A stretch of 64,000 bases of DNA from Aphodovivens sp036306585 (GCA_036306585.1 JAXJZF010000007.1:186001-250000), one strand, 5' to 3'. Positions 32,790 through 41,634 are shown, counted from the stretch's first letter. Program-made: numbers and translations. The notes: generated by a model not told the origin, from the sequence alone.

Positions 32790-32864
32790 AGCTCCTCTAA
32801 GGCGCCAAACATTGAGACAATAGAGAAGTTGAACTGCAATTCCCTTGAAGGAGTTTGTTACCCC

Positions 32865-34199
32865 ATGTCAATTGCCGTGAGCCTTGCCCTGGTAGTCGTA
32901 TTCCTGATCATGAACGCGTTTTTCGTCATCGCGGAATTCGCGTTGGTGCGCGTGCGCAAGTCGCAGCTGGAACTCGCCGTGGAGGAAGGCAAGCCGGGCT
33001 CTAAAAACGCCATGCGTATCGCCGAGAACGTGAACGCTTACCTTTCCGCCTGCCAACTGGGCATCACGTTGGCATCCTTGGCTTTGGGGTGGTTGGGCGA
33101 GCCGGCTATCTCGAAGCTGCTTGAGCCGCTGTTCTCTTTACTGGGGCTTCCCGAGGCGGCGATCGTTGCCATTTCGGTTGCCATCGGCTACTTCATCATG
33201 ACTACGCTGCACGTGGTGGTGGGCGAGCTCATCCCCAAGTCGTTCGCCATCTTCGCCACCGAGCGTTGGGCGCTGCGCACGGCGACGCCGCTTATCTGGT
33301 TCTATCGCATAACTTACCCGATCATGCTGCTGTTCAACGGCATCACCAACGGCGTGGTGCGTCTGACCGGGCACGATCCGGCAAACGAGCATGATGTGTA
33401 CACTGGCGAGGAAATCCAGCTGCTCATCGACGAGAGCACTGAAAGCGGCCTGATCGACCCCGAGCAGAACCAGTTCGTGGATAACATCTTCGATTTGGGC
33501 GACAAGGATGCCGAGGCGATCATGACTCCGCGCATGGACGTGATCTGCGTGGACTTGGAAGATTCCCTTGCCGATAATCTACAGGTGGTCAAGCAGTATA
33601 AGTACACGCGGTATCCGGTCTGCCGCGGCCATAAAGACCGTATCGTCGGATTCGTGCATGTTAAGGACCTATACGGGATGCCTCACGGGTCCACCGTTCA
33701 CGACCTGCGCATCCGCACCATCGAGGCGGTTCCTGAGGGAATGCCCATCGCAAAGCTGCTGCAAGTGCTGCAAGCGAAAAGAACAAAAATCGCAGTGGTT
33801 ATCGACGAGCACGGCGGCACTGCGGGAATTGTGACCATGAGCGATATCATCGAGCAGATCGTCGGCAGGGTGGATGACGAGTTCCTGCATGATGAAGACG
33901 AGGGCGCCGTGCGCATGGAGGACGGCAGCTATTTGGTCGAGGGCACGATGCCCATAGACGATCTGGTGGATCTCCTCGGGTTCGAACCCGAGGAAGCAGA
34001 TGAGTGCGAAACCGCTGCAGGCTTGCTTTTGGCATTGTTCGACCGCATTCCCCAGGCTGGCGAGAAGGTGGAGCTCATGCATGAGGATGCCCGCGAAACC
34101 ACGTTGGTCAAGTTTAAAGTGGTGATGATGGACCGCCTGCGCATCGATAAATTCCGCATGGCAATCGAGAAGACGGAGAAATCCGAAGAAGGCGAGTAA
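32865..34199 (+). CDS. CNNM/CorC-type transporter with CBS domains
   Basis: Membrane protein of the HlyC/CorC (CNNM) family, linked to magnesium or other cation export. The 444-residue protein has an N-terminal DUF21 domain with three to four helices (MNAFFVIAEFALVRVRKSQLE), a CBS pair (IMTPRMDVICV and the TKIAVVIDEHGGTAGIVTMSDI half) and a CorC_HlyC end (DGSYLVEGTMPIDDL). The ATG at 32865 follows GAAGGAG at some distance; an earlier in-frame start is possible. Confidence 0.92.
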   Translation: MSIAVSLALVVVFLIMNAFFVIAEFALVRVRKSQLELAVEEGKPGSKNAMRIAENVNAYLSACQLGITLASLALGWLGEPAISKLLEPLFSLLGLPEAAIVAISVAIGYFIMTTLHVVVGELIPKSFAIFATERWALRTATPLIWFYRITYPIMLLFNGITNGVVRLTGHDPANEHDVYTGEEIQLLIDESTESGLIDPEQNQFVDNIFDLGDKDAEAIMTPRMDVICVDLEDSLADNLQVVKQYKYTRYPVCRGHKDRIVGFVHVKDLYGMPHGSTVHDLRIRTIEAVPEGMPIAKLLQVLQAKRTKIAVVIDEHGGTAGIVTMSDIIEQIVGRVDDEFLHDEDEGAVRMEDGSYLVEGTMPIDDLVDLLGFEPEEADECETAAGLLLALFDRIPQAGEKVELMHEDARETTLVKFKVVMMDRLRIDKFRMAIEKTEKSEEGE

Positions 34200-34219
34200 G
34201 CAGATTTCCTTATCGGCAT

Positions 34220-34246
34220 GCCCGGCCCCCTGAGGGGGCGGGCTCT
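34220..34246 (+). terminator. Terminator-like hairpin after the CNNM-type gene
   Basis: GCCCGGCCCCC at 34220-34230 pairs with GGGGGCGGGC at 34234-34243 with a bulge, then CTCTTG. It is GC-rich with a poor T-run. Confidence 0.55.
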
Positions 34247-34296
34247 TGCAAAATCAAGGGCATGCGATCCCCTCCGGGGTCTTTGGGGTTCTCAGC

Positions 34297-35094
34297 CTAG
34301 TGCACTTTCACGCCGGTGAAGCGTTCGGCGTTGGTGACGGTGAGTTTCTCGAAGTCATCGTCGGAGAAGCCGGCGGAGGCAAGCACGGCGTATTCGGAGT
34401 TCGGGTTCCACATGGGGAAGTCGGAGCCGAACATCACGCGATCGGTTCCCCACATGCGCACCAGCTCGACGAATCGGCGGGCGCCAACGAACGGCAGCGT
34501 GCTGGACGCGTCCACGAATAGGCGCTCGGCATGCAGTACATCGTAGCCGATGTCGGGAACGAAGCACCCCGCCAGGTGCGCGCCGTCCACTACCAGGTCG
34601 GGGAAGGTGTGCAGGACGTGCTTCAGGCGGCGCGGATGAGAGTAGTCCATGCGGAAGTCGCCGGTATGCACTACCAGCGGCAGGCCGCGGTCTTGCATGA
34701 TTTCATAGATATCCATCAGACGCGGGTCGTCCATGTTCACCTGCTGGGTGTCGGGATGCAGCTTCACGCCATGGAGACCCAGCTCGATCATTCGGTCTAT
34801 TTCCTTTTCGGGATCCTCGAAATCTTGATGCATGGTGCCGAATCCGATGAACTCCGGATGCAGCTTGCACTGCTCGGATATGAAGTTGTTGATGGAGGTG
34901 ACCGCATGGGCGGTGGTTGCCACCGAATGCACCAGGAAGTGCGTGATGGGAGTGCCCTCGCAGGCCTTCAGGAGGGCTTCGGGCGTGCCTTCGGGGTTCT
35001 CCATGGGGACGTCGTAGAATGCGCTGATGGCGCACACGGCGCGGTTGGCGATCTTCAGCGGATAGATGTGCGCATGCGCATCGATAACGGTCAT
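34297..35094 (-). CDS. Amidohydrolase family protein
   Basis: A TIM-barrel metal hydrolase or decarboxylase of the amidohydrolase-2 type. The 265-residue protein begins MTVIDAHAHIYPLKIA (metal-binding HxH), then GVKLHPDTQQVNMDD, LPLVVHTGDF and GSDFPMWNP, the usual metal-site order. The ATG at 35094 follows GGAGGAACGAAC, which decides the start; the longer frame to 35286 has no such signal. Substrate unknown. Confidence 0.9.
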   Translation of the reverse strand: MTVIDAHAHIYPLKIANRAVCAISAFYDVPMENPEGTPEALLKACEGTPITHFLVHSVATTAHAVTSINNFISEQCKLHPEFIGFGTMHQDFEDPEKEIDRMIELGLHGVKLHPDTQQVNMDDPRLMDIYEIMQDRGLPLVVHTGDFRMDYSHPRRLKHVLHTFPDLVVDGAHLAGCFVPDIGYDVLHAERLFVDASSTLPFVGARRFVELVRMWGTDRVMFGSDFPMWNPNSEYAVLASAGFSDDDFEKLTVTNAERFTGVKVH

Positions 35095-35548
35095 GTTCGT
35101 TCCTCCAGTATGCGGTTGGCTGCATCGCAAGCAGTTGGCGGCCGGTACGATTGGCCGATTCGAGCTTGTTGCCGCGTTCGTCTTGGATGACAGGTGAATT
35201 CCTGTGCAGTGTCTGCTGCTCCAGGTGGGTACGGCACCCGTCGCAGCAGATATTTTTCCGTGGCAGATTTTACTCCTTGGGTGCAAACGGATGTGAACAG
35301 GTGCGTTAAATCTTGCGTGAAATAAAGAGGGCCTGGCGGTGGCAGGCGCATGCTAGGAGGGGCGTAGTGCGAAGATGCTTCGTTATGGTTCCAGGCAGTC
35401 AGCTCGCTTCGTAAAATCAAACCGCTTCCTAATTGCCAGCGCGATATGTGCGTTGTGTGAAGTATGCTTACAGCCATTGCAAGACGATATAGCGGAGCGT
35501 AGTATTCTCTCTTGCAGCATTTATCGGGTAACCGATAAGCACATATAT
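35095..35548. promoter_or_regulatory. Intergenic region with initiator-tRNA promoter
   Basis: No credible gene. The right end holds a promoter for the tRNA: TTGCAA at 35477-35482 and TAGTAT at 35500-35505, spacer 17. Confidence 0.55.
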
Positions 35549-35626
35549 TGCGGGGTGGAGCAGTCTGGTCAGCTCGTCGGGCTCATAACCCGAAGGTCGG
35601 TGGTTCAAATCCGCCCCCCGCGACCA
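35549..35626 (+). tRNA. Initiator tRNA-fMet (CAT anticodon)
   Basis: The sequence folds as a full cloverleaf with encoded CCA (35624-35626). The anticodon loop is CTCATAA closed by three G:C pairs (GGG/CCC), the hallmark of initiator tRNAs. The T-loop is GGTTCAAATCC. Position 1 is T opposite G72, so the first pair is not Watson-Crick, in keeping with the unpaired 1:72 rule for initiators. It is the apparent integration site of the element that follows. Confidence 0.92.
35590..35626 (+). other. Candidate left attachment site (attL) in tRNA 3' half
   Basis: Genes change from chromosomal to conjugative-element type right after the tRNA 3' end. Elements that use tRNA genes normally recombine within this 3' part and rebuild it. 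No second copy of this sequence was found in the window, so the right end must be outside it. Confidence 0.4.
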
Positions 35627-35636
35627 AGAAACACCA

Positions 35637-35666
35637 GGTCAGAGGCTAAAACCTCTGGCCTTTTTT
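35637..35666 (+). terminator. tRNA terminator
   Basis: GGTCAGAGG at 35637-35645 pairs with CCTCTGGCC at 35652-35660 (one G-T pair), followed by TTTTTT. Confidence 0.85.
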
Positions 35667-36098
35667 GTTGCCAAAACACCGCTATTTTTGGGCGAAAATG
35701 GGCAAAAATCCACTTTTTCAACTCCTTTCACCTAGTTCAAAACCGCACTTTGTTCGGGCTTGGAAAGCTCCTTCCCTGCTCATTTTTGGGCAAATTTTGG
35801 GCAAAAATACCGAGAAACAATCTGCAACCTGGGGAAACACCGTGAAACACCCAGGCTATTTGCCCGTAACGGGCAAAATAGAGATGTTTCGATTCCACAT
35901 ACCGAACACAAAGTTCTCAATTTCTCCCGTCTCTGGCGAGCGGCTTCCGTTTCTTCCGAAATGGGACGAATAGAACCGAATAGAACCGAAGAACCCTTTT
36001 CTAATTGCCTGTTCAGCGTGCATTTCTAATAATTTAGCCAGGCATCGACGAGGAGATGTCTCTTTTCGAAAAGCACGGAAACAGAAAAGAGAATTGAA
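35667..36098. repeat. AT-rich, repeat-bearing left end of the element
   Basis: A 430-bp gene-free stretch, far more A/T-rich than the element genes. It repeats the motif GGGCAAAAAT and its complement (near 35680-35710 and 35785-35808) and an inverted TTTGCCCGTAACGGGCAAA at 35861-35879. A 25-bp repeat with two GAATAGAACC units ends it at 35965-35989. Integrase arm sites, a control region or an origin are all possible. Confidence 0.5.
35965..35989 (+). repeat. 25-bp repeat, copy 1 (two GAATAGAACC units)
   Basis: The 25 bases, holding GAATAGAACC twice, recur exactly at 38136-38160 on the other side of the replication gene group. Confidence 0.8.
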
Positions 36099-36416
36099 AT
36101 GGGCACAGGAAAAGCTGACAGCGCGAACAATCGACAGGCATTGCTTGCCGAGATGCTCGGCATGATGGCGCATCTTGGGAACAACTTCGAACAATCTCCT
36201 TCCGGTGCCGAGAGCCATCGCTCGGCGGAGGCCGGCGACGGATCGGACGAGATATGGCTCTCGGTGCAGGCCGCGTGCGACTACGTGCATGTCTCGCGAA
36301 CGACCATGTACCGGCTCGTGAGGGAGGGCAAGCTTCCGTCGCACCGCATCAGAGGGCGAATCCTCATCAATAGGGAGACGCTCGACCGATGCATCAAGGA
36401 CGGCCTGCTTGCCTAA
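36099..36416 (+). CDS. Excisionase-type helix-turn-helix protein
   Basis: A 105-residue protein whose second half (about 50-103) is a MerR/excisionase-like winged HTH: WLSVQAACDYVHVSRTTMYRL, then VREGKLPSHRIRGRILINRETLD. Such proteins bend DNA at attachment sites or steer transfer-gene expression. The first half is unstructured by eye. It is the first gene of the element, where an excisionase or master regulator is expected. Confidence 0.8.
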   Translation: MGTGKADSANNRQALLAEMLGMMAHLGNNFEQSPSGAESHRSAEAGDGSDEIWLSVQAACDYVHVSRTTMYRLVREGKLPSHRIRGRILINRETLDRCIKDGLLA

Positions 36417-36549
36417 GCGAACTTCGTAGAGTTTCACAGGATTCGCGACTGCTGCCCCCGCCCATTCGGCCTTCTTCTGCCGTTGGATGGGCGTATGTCC
36501 ATACGGTCGCGTTCGCTTCAGCAGAAGCGTTTCGGAAAGGAGCCCGTTT

Positions 36550-36840
36550 ATGTCGGACGCTGGAGTGAAGAAGATTGCGGCGAAAAAAGAGGGCGCCACC
36601 AGAAAGCCGGTCGCGCAGATCAGGCTTTCCTGCACGGAGAAGGACATTTACACGATAGAAGAGGTCGCGGAGATGCTGCACATCAACAAGCACCTTGTCT
36701 ATAAGCTGATCAAGCTTCCGGACGACCCCCTGCCTGCCCGCAAGTTGAAGTTCAGGACGCGGGGGTATCTGGTCATCAGGCACGAGCTCAACAAGTGGGT
36801 GGAGCGCAACGCTCCCCTGCTCAGAAGCTCTGAGGGATAA
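36550..36840 (+). CDS. Second helix-turn-helix DNA-binding protein
   Basis: From the ATG at 36550 (MSDAGVKKIAAKKE) the protein is 96 residues with a basic start and an excisionase/MerR-like HTH (IYTIEEVAEMLHINKHLVYKLI, RTRGYLVIRHELNKW). AAAGGAGCCCG precedes the ATG. It is a likely partner or paralogue of the HTH gene just upstream. Confidence 0.78.
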   Translation: MSDAGVKKIAAKKEGATRKPVAQIRLSCTEKDIYTIEEVAEMLHINKHLVYKLIKLPDDPLPARKLKFRTRGYLVIRHELNKWVERNAPLLRSSEG

Positions 36841-36854
36841 GCCCCGGTCGAACA

Positions 36855-37331
36855 ATGGCTGGCGGCGAGGAGGGCTTTATCGTGATCAGGAGGTTCATGA
36901 TAAAGCGTTTGAAACTGCAAGGGGTCCCCCTGTTGCTGTACGCGAGGATCTACGGGTTCTCGCTAGGGGGGAACGCCGGATGCTACGAGTCCCAGAGGTC
37001 CATGGCGGAGAGCCTGGGGGTGAGCGAAAGGGCGATTGGAAAAGCCCTGAAGACCCTCAAGGAGAGAGGGCTGATCGTCGAGGTCGGCCACCACCGCCTG
37101 AGAAACGGGAGGACGACGAAGGTCTTCCGTGCCGTCGGCCCTGAAAGATCGGGCGATGGGACAATCTGTCCCACCCGAACGAAGTTCCCCGAACAAAGTT
37201 CCGGCGTAGAGGTCCCCGCTGTCGGAAGGGGGCCGAAGGCCCGTCCGAACGGAGTTCCATCAGAAAGGAAAGAGATAGTAAACAACGAGGAGAGGAAAGG
37301 CTCCGATGGCTTCGATCGGTACAGCTTCTGA
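36855..37331 (+). CDS. HTH replication-initiator-like protein
   Basis: A 158-residue protein with a winged helix of the HTH_36 kind near 15-75 (LLLYARIYGFS, CYESQRSMAESLGVSERAIGKAL, LKERGLIVEV), then a polar tail. Such proteins often start replication of Gram-positive plasmids and conjugative elements and are followed by a DnaC-type loader, as here: the next gene overlaps this one by 26 bases. Function inferred from this pairing. Confidence 0.72.
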   Translation: MAGGEEGFIVIRRFMIKRLKLQGVPLLLYARIYGFSLGGNAGCYESQRSMAESLGVSERAIGKALKTLKERGLIVEVGHHRLRNGRTTKVFRAVGPERSGDGTICPTRTKFPEQSSGVEVPAVGRGPKARPNGVPSERKEIVNNEERKGSDGFDRYSF

Positions 37332-38154
37332 GTCACCCAAAACAGGCTCCGGCATCCTAAGCGAGGAGGAGCTGTCGGACATGGGAGTGGAATACCCGCC
37401 TCCTCCTGACCTGCGATGCAAGTATTGCGGCAGGAGGAAAGACCCTTCGGCGGTGCTCTTCGCCGGTAAGGTCGTATGGATCACCGGTAAATGCGGATGC
37501 GCACAGGAAAAGGCAGCAGAGCAGGAGGAAGAGGCGAAACGGGCGGAGGAGGAAGCGAGGAGATATGCCGATAAGCTCAAGGCGATGGGCATATCCCTCC
37601 GGTTCCAGAACGCGGTCGTGGACGACGACGAGGCCTTGCTGTACCTCTCCAATTTCGACAGCAACCCGGGGCGCGGCCTCTATATCCAAGGCGTTTGCGG
37701 TTCCGGCAAGACCTCGCTTGCCTGCGCGTTGGCGCGCAGGCTCTCCGACGTGGGAAAGAGAGTGCTCGTAACGACGGCTCTGGATATGCTGAGCGAGGTG
37801 CAGGACACCTTCGACAACCCGAGATCCACGCTCGATGCGATGAGGAAGTACACGGAATGCGACCTCCTTGTCATAGACGACATGGGAAAGGAGAGCGCGG
37901 GGGACTGGGCCGTCCGGACGCTCTTCCAGATACTGAACGCAAGATACGGGGAGATGCGCTCGACGATAGTCACGAGCGAATACGATCCCCCGAACCTCGG
38001 CAGGAGGATGAGCCGCCAGGGCTTCGGGGATCCTGCCAAGGCGATACTCTCCCGTCTGAAGGAGACCTGCACGAGGATAGAGAGGCCGGACATCGACTTC
38101 AGGAGCCTTCCCGACGGGTATCCGAAGACCATGAAGACGAATAGAACCGAATAG
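37306..38154 (+). CDS. DnaC/IstB-type ATPase, helicase loader of the element
   Basis: Likely loads the host replicative helicase at the element's origin. The 282-residue protein has a zinc-finger-like start (CKYCG, then CGC), a charged helix, Walker A GVCGSGKTSLACALA near 130 and Walker B CDLLVIDDMGKES. These match DnaC/DnaI-like AAA+ loaders. It overlaps the HTH initiator gene, and its stop codon lies in the second copy of the 25-bp repeat. Confidence 0.85.
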   Translation: MASIGTASESPKTGSGILSEEELSDMGVEYPPPPDLRCKYCGRRKDPSAVLFAGKVVWITGKCGCAQEKAAEQEEEAKRAEEEARRYADKLKAMGISLRFQNAVVDDDEALLYLSNFDSNPGRGLYIQGVCGSGKTSLACALARRLSDVGKRVLVTTALDMLSEVQDTFDNPRSTLDAMRKYTECDLLVIDDMGKESAGDWAVRTLFQILNARYGEMRSTIVTSEYDPPNLGRRMSRQGFGDPAKAILSRLKETCTRIERPDIDFRSLPDGYPKTMKTNRTE

Positions 38155-38160
38155 AACCGA
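38136..38160 (+). repeat. 25-bp repeat, copy 2 (two GAATAGAACC units)
   Basis: Exact copy of 35965-35989, overlapping the last codons and stop of the DnaC-like gene. The two copies bracket the HTH and loader genes. Confidence 0.8.
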
Positions 38161-38274
38161 GCGAGCCGCCCGACGGTGCCGCCCGATCCCGCCCGATGCT
38201 TCAATGGGTGAGAATCACCCTCCCACCAACGCCGAAGCGTCGGGTCCGGGAGGCTGCGAAGGGGGGCGGTAACG

Positions 38275-39123
38275 ATGGCAGACTCTGCGGCATATGTTGG
38301 GGCAGGTTCGGCCTGGGCCACCATCAAGGGCTCCCTGGTGGAGAAATGCCAAGAGAACGGCTGGCTGAGAGCCGGCGGCTACGCCTGGCAGGACGACCCG
38401 TATCTCGAAGAATACCCTTACGACATCCACGAAGCTTCCTCGACGGAGGAGCTTCGCTCTTTTTTCAGCCATGGGAACTGGGCCATCCGGCAGGGGGTGG
38501 TCTATCGCGACCTCGCCTTCTTCCAGCAGGTCGACGGAGGGGACGAGTGGTGGACGCTCAAGAAGGTGGGAAACGAGGGCAGGGCAAGCGACTGGCTCGC
38601 ATTCGAAAGCTGCTCCTTCGACCGCCTGAGCAGGGACCCCCACGGCTTCAACGACTTCATCGTAGGCATGAGCGCGGCGTCGGCGAGCGAGTGCAAGGAG
38701 CTGGAATACGGGCTTCCTACGCTCGACGAACCCTGGCGATACGAGACGGCGCGAGCCGAGAACTGGGCCGGCGAACTCGTGGAATGCAAGATCCTCGAGA
38801 GTTCCTGCGGAGAGCGCAGAGTGAAGGTCTACGAGCGTCCGAGTTTCAGCGGCGCGATGCTGGAGATCTCCGACGCCTCCACGCATGCGGTCATCTTCCA
38901 TGACGACAGATTCAGCAGCGTCATCTCAGCCTCGAGCGGGGCGTACGAGATTCTGCCCTCGCTGCTGGACGAGGCGAGGGAGGGCGGCGAGAGAGCGGAG
39001 GAGAGATCGGCCGGCAATGCCCCCAGAGGCCTCAGAGCCGTTTCGATCGAGGCTCGCGAATCATCTGCGGTGATCAACTCGCTCGCAACAAGATCAGAAA
39101 CAACCGAAAAAGCGCGCTTCTAG
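38275..39123 (+). CDS. Uncharacterised element protein
   Basis: Not recognised. The 282-residue acidic protein has no clear membrane segment or signal peptide. The middle contains a W- and D-rich block (GDEWWTLKKV, ASDWLAFESCSFDRL, GFNDFIVG). The last 70 residues are polar and look disordered. It sits between the replication genes and the transfer genes; antirestriction or entry-phase roles are common at this place but nothing in the sequence proves one. Confidence 0.6.
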   Translation: MADSAAYVGAGSAWATIKGSLVEKCQENGWLRAGGYAWQDDPYLEEYPYDIHEASSTEELRSFFSHGNWAIRQGVVYRDLAFFQQVDGGDEWWTLKKVGNEGRASDWLAFESCSFDRLSRDPHGFNDFIVGMSAASASECKELEYGLPTLDEPWRYETARAENWAGELVECKILESSCGERRVKVYERPSFSGAMLEISDASTHAVIFHDDRFSSVISASSGAYEILPSLLDEAREGGERAEERSAGNAPRGLRAVSIEARESSAVINSLATRSETTEKARF

Positions 39124-39208
39124 CCAGGCACCCGGTGCCCTAGGGGCGCGCTTTGCATTCGAAGGAGCTGGGACAGATTGTCCCACCAAAGGAATGGAGG
39201 CGCTGGCG

Positions 39209-39757
39209 ATGGCCACTGACTTCGGAGACGAGAGCGGGGAGAAGCTCTTCGACTGGATCCTAAAGATCGGGCAGGATGCAAGCGAGCAGGCGATGCTCGC
39301 GAGCGCGGAGAAACTGAAAAGCGCTTTCAGGAACGCCCGGGGCGAGATAGAGGGAGGCGGCGCGTCTCCCGAGACGGAGCAGCCCGCCGAATGGGCGAAG
39401 CTCAACATGGAGCAGTTTGCATCCCTTCCCGAGTACCGAAGCGTAAAGGAGGTCATCGACCGGAAGCTCTCGGGCGAGGGCATAGAGCATGCCTTCTACG
39501 AAGACCGGGGCAGGGAATACCTGCTTTTCAAGGTGGCCGACGCCCCCGAGGTGTCCCGCGCGTTCGGTGACCTCGAGAAGCAGGCCGACGCCGCCCTCGA
39601 CAAGGCATTGGCCGCGCGGGGAAAGACCCGCGAGCAGGTCAGGGACGCCCAGCCCCTCGAGGAGCGCGCCGCGGCGGCCCGGGACAGCGCGAAGGCGATG
39701 GAGGCGGCGCGCGGCAAGACCCGCGAGATCGAGCGCGCGGCGGTGAGAGCAAAATGA
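39209..39757 (+). CDS. DUF3801/PcfB-like conjugation accessory protein
   Basis: From the ATG at 39209 (MATDFGDESGEKLF, GGAGG eight bases before) the protein is 182 residues. It has an N-terminal helical region, a short mixed domain (FASLPEYRSVKEVIDRKL, FYEDRGREYLLFKV) and a basic helical tail. This fits the DUF3801/PcfB proteins that precede the VirD4 coupling ATPase in Gram-positive conjugative elements. Its stop overlaps the virD4 start (ATGA), so the pair is coupled. Confidence 0.72.
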   Translation: MATDFGDESGEKLFDWILKIGQDASEQAMLASAEKLKSAFRNARGEIEGGGASPETEQPAEWAKLNMEQFASLPEYRSVKEVIDRKLSGEGIEHAFYEDRGREYLLFKVADAPEVSRAFGDLEKQADAALDKALAARGKTREQVRDAQPLEERAAAARDSAKAMEAARGKTREIERAAVRAK

Positions 39758-41592
39758 GGGCGGACCTCGTCGCGTCGCTGCTTGCAACGCCCATCGCGTT
39801 CGCGATCGGGAATCTCTACGTGTCCAATCTGGTCACGCTTTCCGGCGAGCCGATCATGAACCTGACGCTCGCCGTCCAGACGCTGCCCGGCTTCGTTCTG
39901 GGCGGCGGCGCCCTCACGGCCGAGCCGGCCGCGATCTGCGCTGGCGTCCTGCTCGTCTGCGCGATATGGATAGCCTGGTCATATCGGCTCATGAGCGCCG
40001 GGACGAGGCGCGCGGGCGAGGAGCACGGAAGCGCGCGCTGGGCGACGAGGGCGGAGATGAGGGCGTTCGGCGATCCCAAGAACGCCGACAACAACGTCAT
40101 CCTCACGAGCGAGGCCCGTCTCGCCCTCGATCGGGGGAGGTTCGACATCAAGACCGACCGCAACCTCAATGTCATGGTCGTGGGCGGATCGGGGTCGGGC
40201 AAGACGCGCTACTACGTGAAGCCGAACCTCATGCAGCTCAATTCCAGCTTCTTCGTCACGGACCCGAAGGGGACCCTCATCGGGGAGATGGGGCACATGT
40301 TCGCCGAGGCGGGGTACGAGATCCGCGCCTTCAACACCATAGACTTCTCCGCATCCAACCACTACAACCCGCTTCGCTACGTCAGGAGCGAGGCGGACGT
40401 CCTCACCTTCGTCGAGTGCCTCATCAAGAACACGACGGGCGACAAGGACCACGCCGGCGACCCCTTCTGGGAGAACGCCGAGCGCCTCCTCTACACGTCG
40501 CTCGTCTCCTACCTGCTTTGCCACTGCCCCGAGGAGGACCGGAACCTTCCCGGGCTGCTGGTCCTGCTCGGGCTGGCCGAGGCGAAGGAGGAGGACGAGT
40601 CGTACATGAGCCCGCTCGACGTCCTTTTCGCGGAGCTCGAGACGGGGATGAGGTTCGTCAGGACCGGCGAGCCTGCCGAGGCGGACTTTGAGAGCAGGGC
40701 GTTCTCGAACGGGGGCGGCGGGTTCTCCTGGGTGAGGACCGGCGAGCCCACGCCGCCGGAGGTCGACTTCTCCCTGTCGAACTACAAGGCGTTCAAGACG
40801 GCGGCCGGCAAGACGCTCAAGTCGATCATCATCAGCTGCAACGTGCGCCTGAAGCCCCTGTCCATCAAGGAGGTCTCGGGGATCCTGGACCGCGACGAGA
40901 TGGAGCTCGACGAGCTCGGCGAGCCGGGCAGGAGGACGGTCGTCTTCGCGAGCATGCCGGACACGAACTCCACCTTCGACTTCCTCTTCGCGATCCTCAT
41001 GTGGCAGACGCTCGACGTCCTCTGCAACACGGCGCTGCGCCGTCACGCGGGCCGCCTGCCCACGCACGTCCACTTCATCCTGGACGAGTTCGCCAACATC
41101 GGGCAGGTGCCGGACTTCGAGCGGACCATCGCGGTCGTTCGCAGCCGCAACATCTCCTGCTCGATCATCCTCCAGTCCCTGGCCCAGCTCAAAAGCCGCT
41201 ACAAGGACGACGCGCAGACCATCCAGGACTGCTGCGACACGACGCTATTCCTCGGAGGCAAGTCCGGCGAGACCAACAAGGAGGTATCCGAGGCCGTCGG
41301 CAAGCAGACGATCTCGACCGTCACCTTCAACGACTCCCGCGGCTCCAACTCGAGCCGCACGCGGAACTACGGCCGGCAGGAACGGGACCTCATACAGGCG
41401 TCCGAGGTGGGGAGGCTTCCCAGGGACGAGGCGATAGTCCTCATCGCCGGGACCTTCCCCTTCAAGGACAAGAAGTATCCGCTCGAGCGGCATCCCCGCT
41501 ACAAGCAAGTCGATCCCGGTCATGCGGGCGCGATGCACGCCGAGCGGTTCGACTTCGCATCCTATTCGAACCGTTCTAAGGAGGGGTCATGA
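39754..41592 (+). CDS. virD4: VirD4/TraG-type coupling ATPase (T4CP)
   Basis: Links the relaxase-DNA complex to the secretion channel. The 612-residue protein has two N-terminal membrane segments (about 6-28 and 55-80), Walker A GGSGSGKT at 144-151, FVTDPKGTL, and Walker B HFILDEFANIGQVPDFE near 430, with the SLAQLKSRY block. A repeat-bearing insert near 305-332 contains the phrase VRTGEP twice and a glycine run, which is not usual. It opens the transfer operon. Confidence 0.95.
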   Translation: MRADLVASLLATPIAFAIGNLYVSNLVTLSGEPIMNLTLAVQTLPGFVLGGGALTAEPAAICAGVLLVCAIWIAWSYRLMSAGTRRAGEEHGSARWATRAEMRAFGDPKNADNNVILTSEARLALDRGRFDIKTDRNLNVMVVGGSGSGKTRYYVKPNLMQLNSSFFVTDPKGTLIGEMGHMFAEAGYEIRAFNTIDFSASNHYNPLRYVRSEADVLTFVECLIKNTTGDKDHAGDPFWENAERLLYTSLVSYLLCHCPEEDRNLPGLLVLLGLAEAKEEDESYMSPLDVLFAELETGMRFVRTGEPAEADFESRAFSNGGGGFSWVRTGEPTPPEVDFSLSNYKAFKTAAGKTLKSIIISCNVRLKPLSIKEVSGILDRDEMELDELGEPGRRTVVFASMPDTNSTFDFLFAILMWQTLDVLCNTALRRHAGRLPTHVHFILDEFANIGQVPDFERTIAVVRSRNISCSIILQSLAQLKSRYKDDAQTIQDCCDTTLFLGGKSGETNKEVSEAVGKQTISTVTFNDSRGSNSSRTRNYGRQERDLIQASEVGRLPRDEAIVLIAGTFPFKDKKYPLERHPRYKQVDPGHAGAMHAERFDFASYSNRSKEGS

Positions 41593-41634
41593 GGCCAAGA
41601 AGAGCCTAGGGGCGGCGGCGCCCGCACCGCCGGT

